Assembly (NCBI GenBank): GCA_002705605.1
Contig: PAJD01000008.1
Span: 7,569 to 14,188, forward strand
DNA: 6,620 bases
Reading direction: 5' to 3'
Origin: Fidelibacterota bacterium
GTDB lineage: Bacteria; Fidelibacterota; Marinisomatia; SCGC-AAA003-L08; D37C17
Part shown: in pieces, positions 6,199-6,620 of the stretch
Layout: each line of letters begins with the position of its first letter
Position numbering within the stretch: position 1 is the first letter of the stretch
Program-made: the position numbers and the translations under genes
Notes under the pieces: model-generated
What the model was told of the DNA's origin: nothing
What the model saw: only the letters and a program-made list of their open reading frames with translations
The model's database searches: none

Positions 6199-6620
6199 TT
6201 GGATAATACGGCTCAGCATAATGTTAGTTGGAAGAGAATATTTTTTAATACATTCCTTTTTTGTTTTGGTTCTTTAATTTGTATTATAATCTATCTTTTA
6301 TTTGTTTCTAAAGATTTGCCTTCTTTAGATGAGTTGCAAAAATTTAATCCAGATCAAGTTTCAAAAATAATATCTTCAGATGGCGAAGTATTAAAAAAAT
6401 TATATGTAGCTAAACGAGACATGGTTAGCATTAATGTCATTCCTGAGAATTTAAGAAATGCTTTGTTATCAATGGAAGATAGAGATTTTTATAATCATAA
6501 TGGCATTAATATTAAAGGTATTATGCGAGCTGTTATAGTCGATTTAGTTAATTTAAGTGCAAAACAAGGTGCAAGTACATTAACTCAACAGTTAGCAAGA
6601 ACTATGTATGAATCCATTGG
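6199..6620 (+). CDS. Class A penicillin-binding protein / peptidoglycan glycosyltransferase (N-terminal part)
   Basis: Bifunctional cell-wall enzyme that polymerises lipid II through a GT51 domain and normally cross-links peptides through a C-terminal transpeptidase domain, which is outside the window. Seen in 140 codons: a short basic lead (WKR at 11-13), one membrane segment at about 14-36 with cytoplasmic N-terminus, then PSLDELQKFNPDQ and the periplasmic GT51 domain. This contains ALLSMEDRDFYNHNGI (88-103), with catalytic Glu93, and QGASTLTQQLAR (123-134), the second GT51 motif. The start is TTG at 6199. The frame is closed upstream by TAA at 6190-6192 (the fumC stop, which is in the same frame), and the first ATG (6421) would delete the membrane anchor, so a non-ATG start is required; ATT at 6193 is the only other option. 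The gene starts 6 bp after fumC, implying co-transcription. Resembles mrcA/ponA/pbpC-class genes; which paralogue cannot be told from this part. Confidence 0.9.
   Translation, partial: MDNTAQHNVSWKRIFFNTFLFCFGSLICIIIYLLFVSKDLPSLDELQKFNPDQVSKIISSDGEVLKKLYVAKRDMVSINVIPENLRNALLSMEDRDFYNHNGINIKGIMRAVIVDLVNLSAKQGASTLTQQLARTMYESI

Noticed and set aside
1..6620. A hidden novel defence, mobile or repeat system
   Set aside because: Nearly every base is accounted for by housekeeping genes on tight spacing; no repeats, integrase, transposase, toxin-antitoxin pair or unexplained long spacer was seen.

Overview
This is an AT-rich bacterial window (roughly 28-30% G+C by eye) carrying six closely packed protein genes, two of them cut by the window edges. 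No RNA genes, insertion sequences, CRISPR arrays or long repeats are visible. The low G+C, short spacers, weak or absent Shine-Dalgarno sequences and non-ATG starts suggest a streamlined, probably marine, free-living bacterium. The fused gamma-alpha KorA with its KorB partner is of the type common in Bacteroidetes and related FCB-group lineages such as Marinimicrobia. That taxonomic guess is low confidence and rests on recalled family resemblance only.

Layout. On the minus strand (1-1770) lies a selenium/sulfur pair. selD (selenophosphate synthetase) runs from 1770 to 721 and overlaps by 8 nt the start of an IscS/NifS-type cysteine desulfurase, which runs off the left edge. On the plus strand (from about 1820 to the end) lie korA and korB (2-oxoglutarate:ferredoxin oxidoreductase), fumC (class II fumarase) and the start of a class A penicillin-binding protein. 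The two transcription units diverge from a short AT-rich spacer of about 50 bp (up to about 110 bp if korA starts at 1880).

Main point. SelD appears to be a selenoprotein. The conserved open reading frame continues upstream through an in-frame TGA (1719-1717) at exactly the position of the catalytic Cys/Sec of SelD (GAG-U-ACK, where E. coli has GAG-C-GCK). A perfect 8-bp hairpin with a G-first triloop lies just downstream, as expected of a bacterial SECIS element. Standard gene calling would start SelD at a spurious TTG inside that hairpin and lose the active site. No other in-frame TGA occurs in about 2,170 codons and Trp is written TGG throughout, so genetic-code reassignment is unlikely. 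The genome should therefore encode SelA, SelB and tRNA-Sec outside this window.

How the genes fit together. The desulfurase could supply reduced selenium (or sulfur) to SelD, which makes selenophosphate for Sec-tRNA synthesis and possibly tRNA selenouridine. KorAB interconverts 2-oxoglutarate and succinyl-CoA with ferredoxin, and FumC interconverts fumarate and malate, so the rightward unit is a TCA-cycle block followed by a cell-wall gene.
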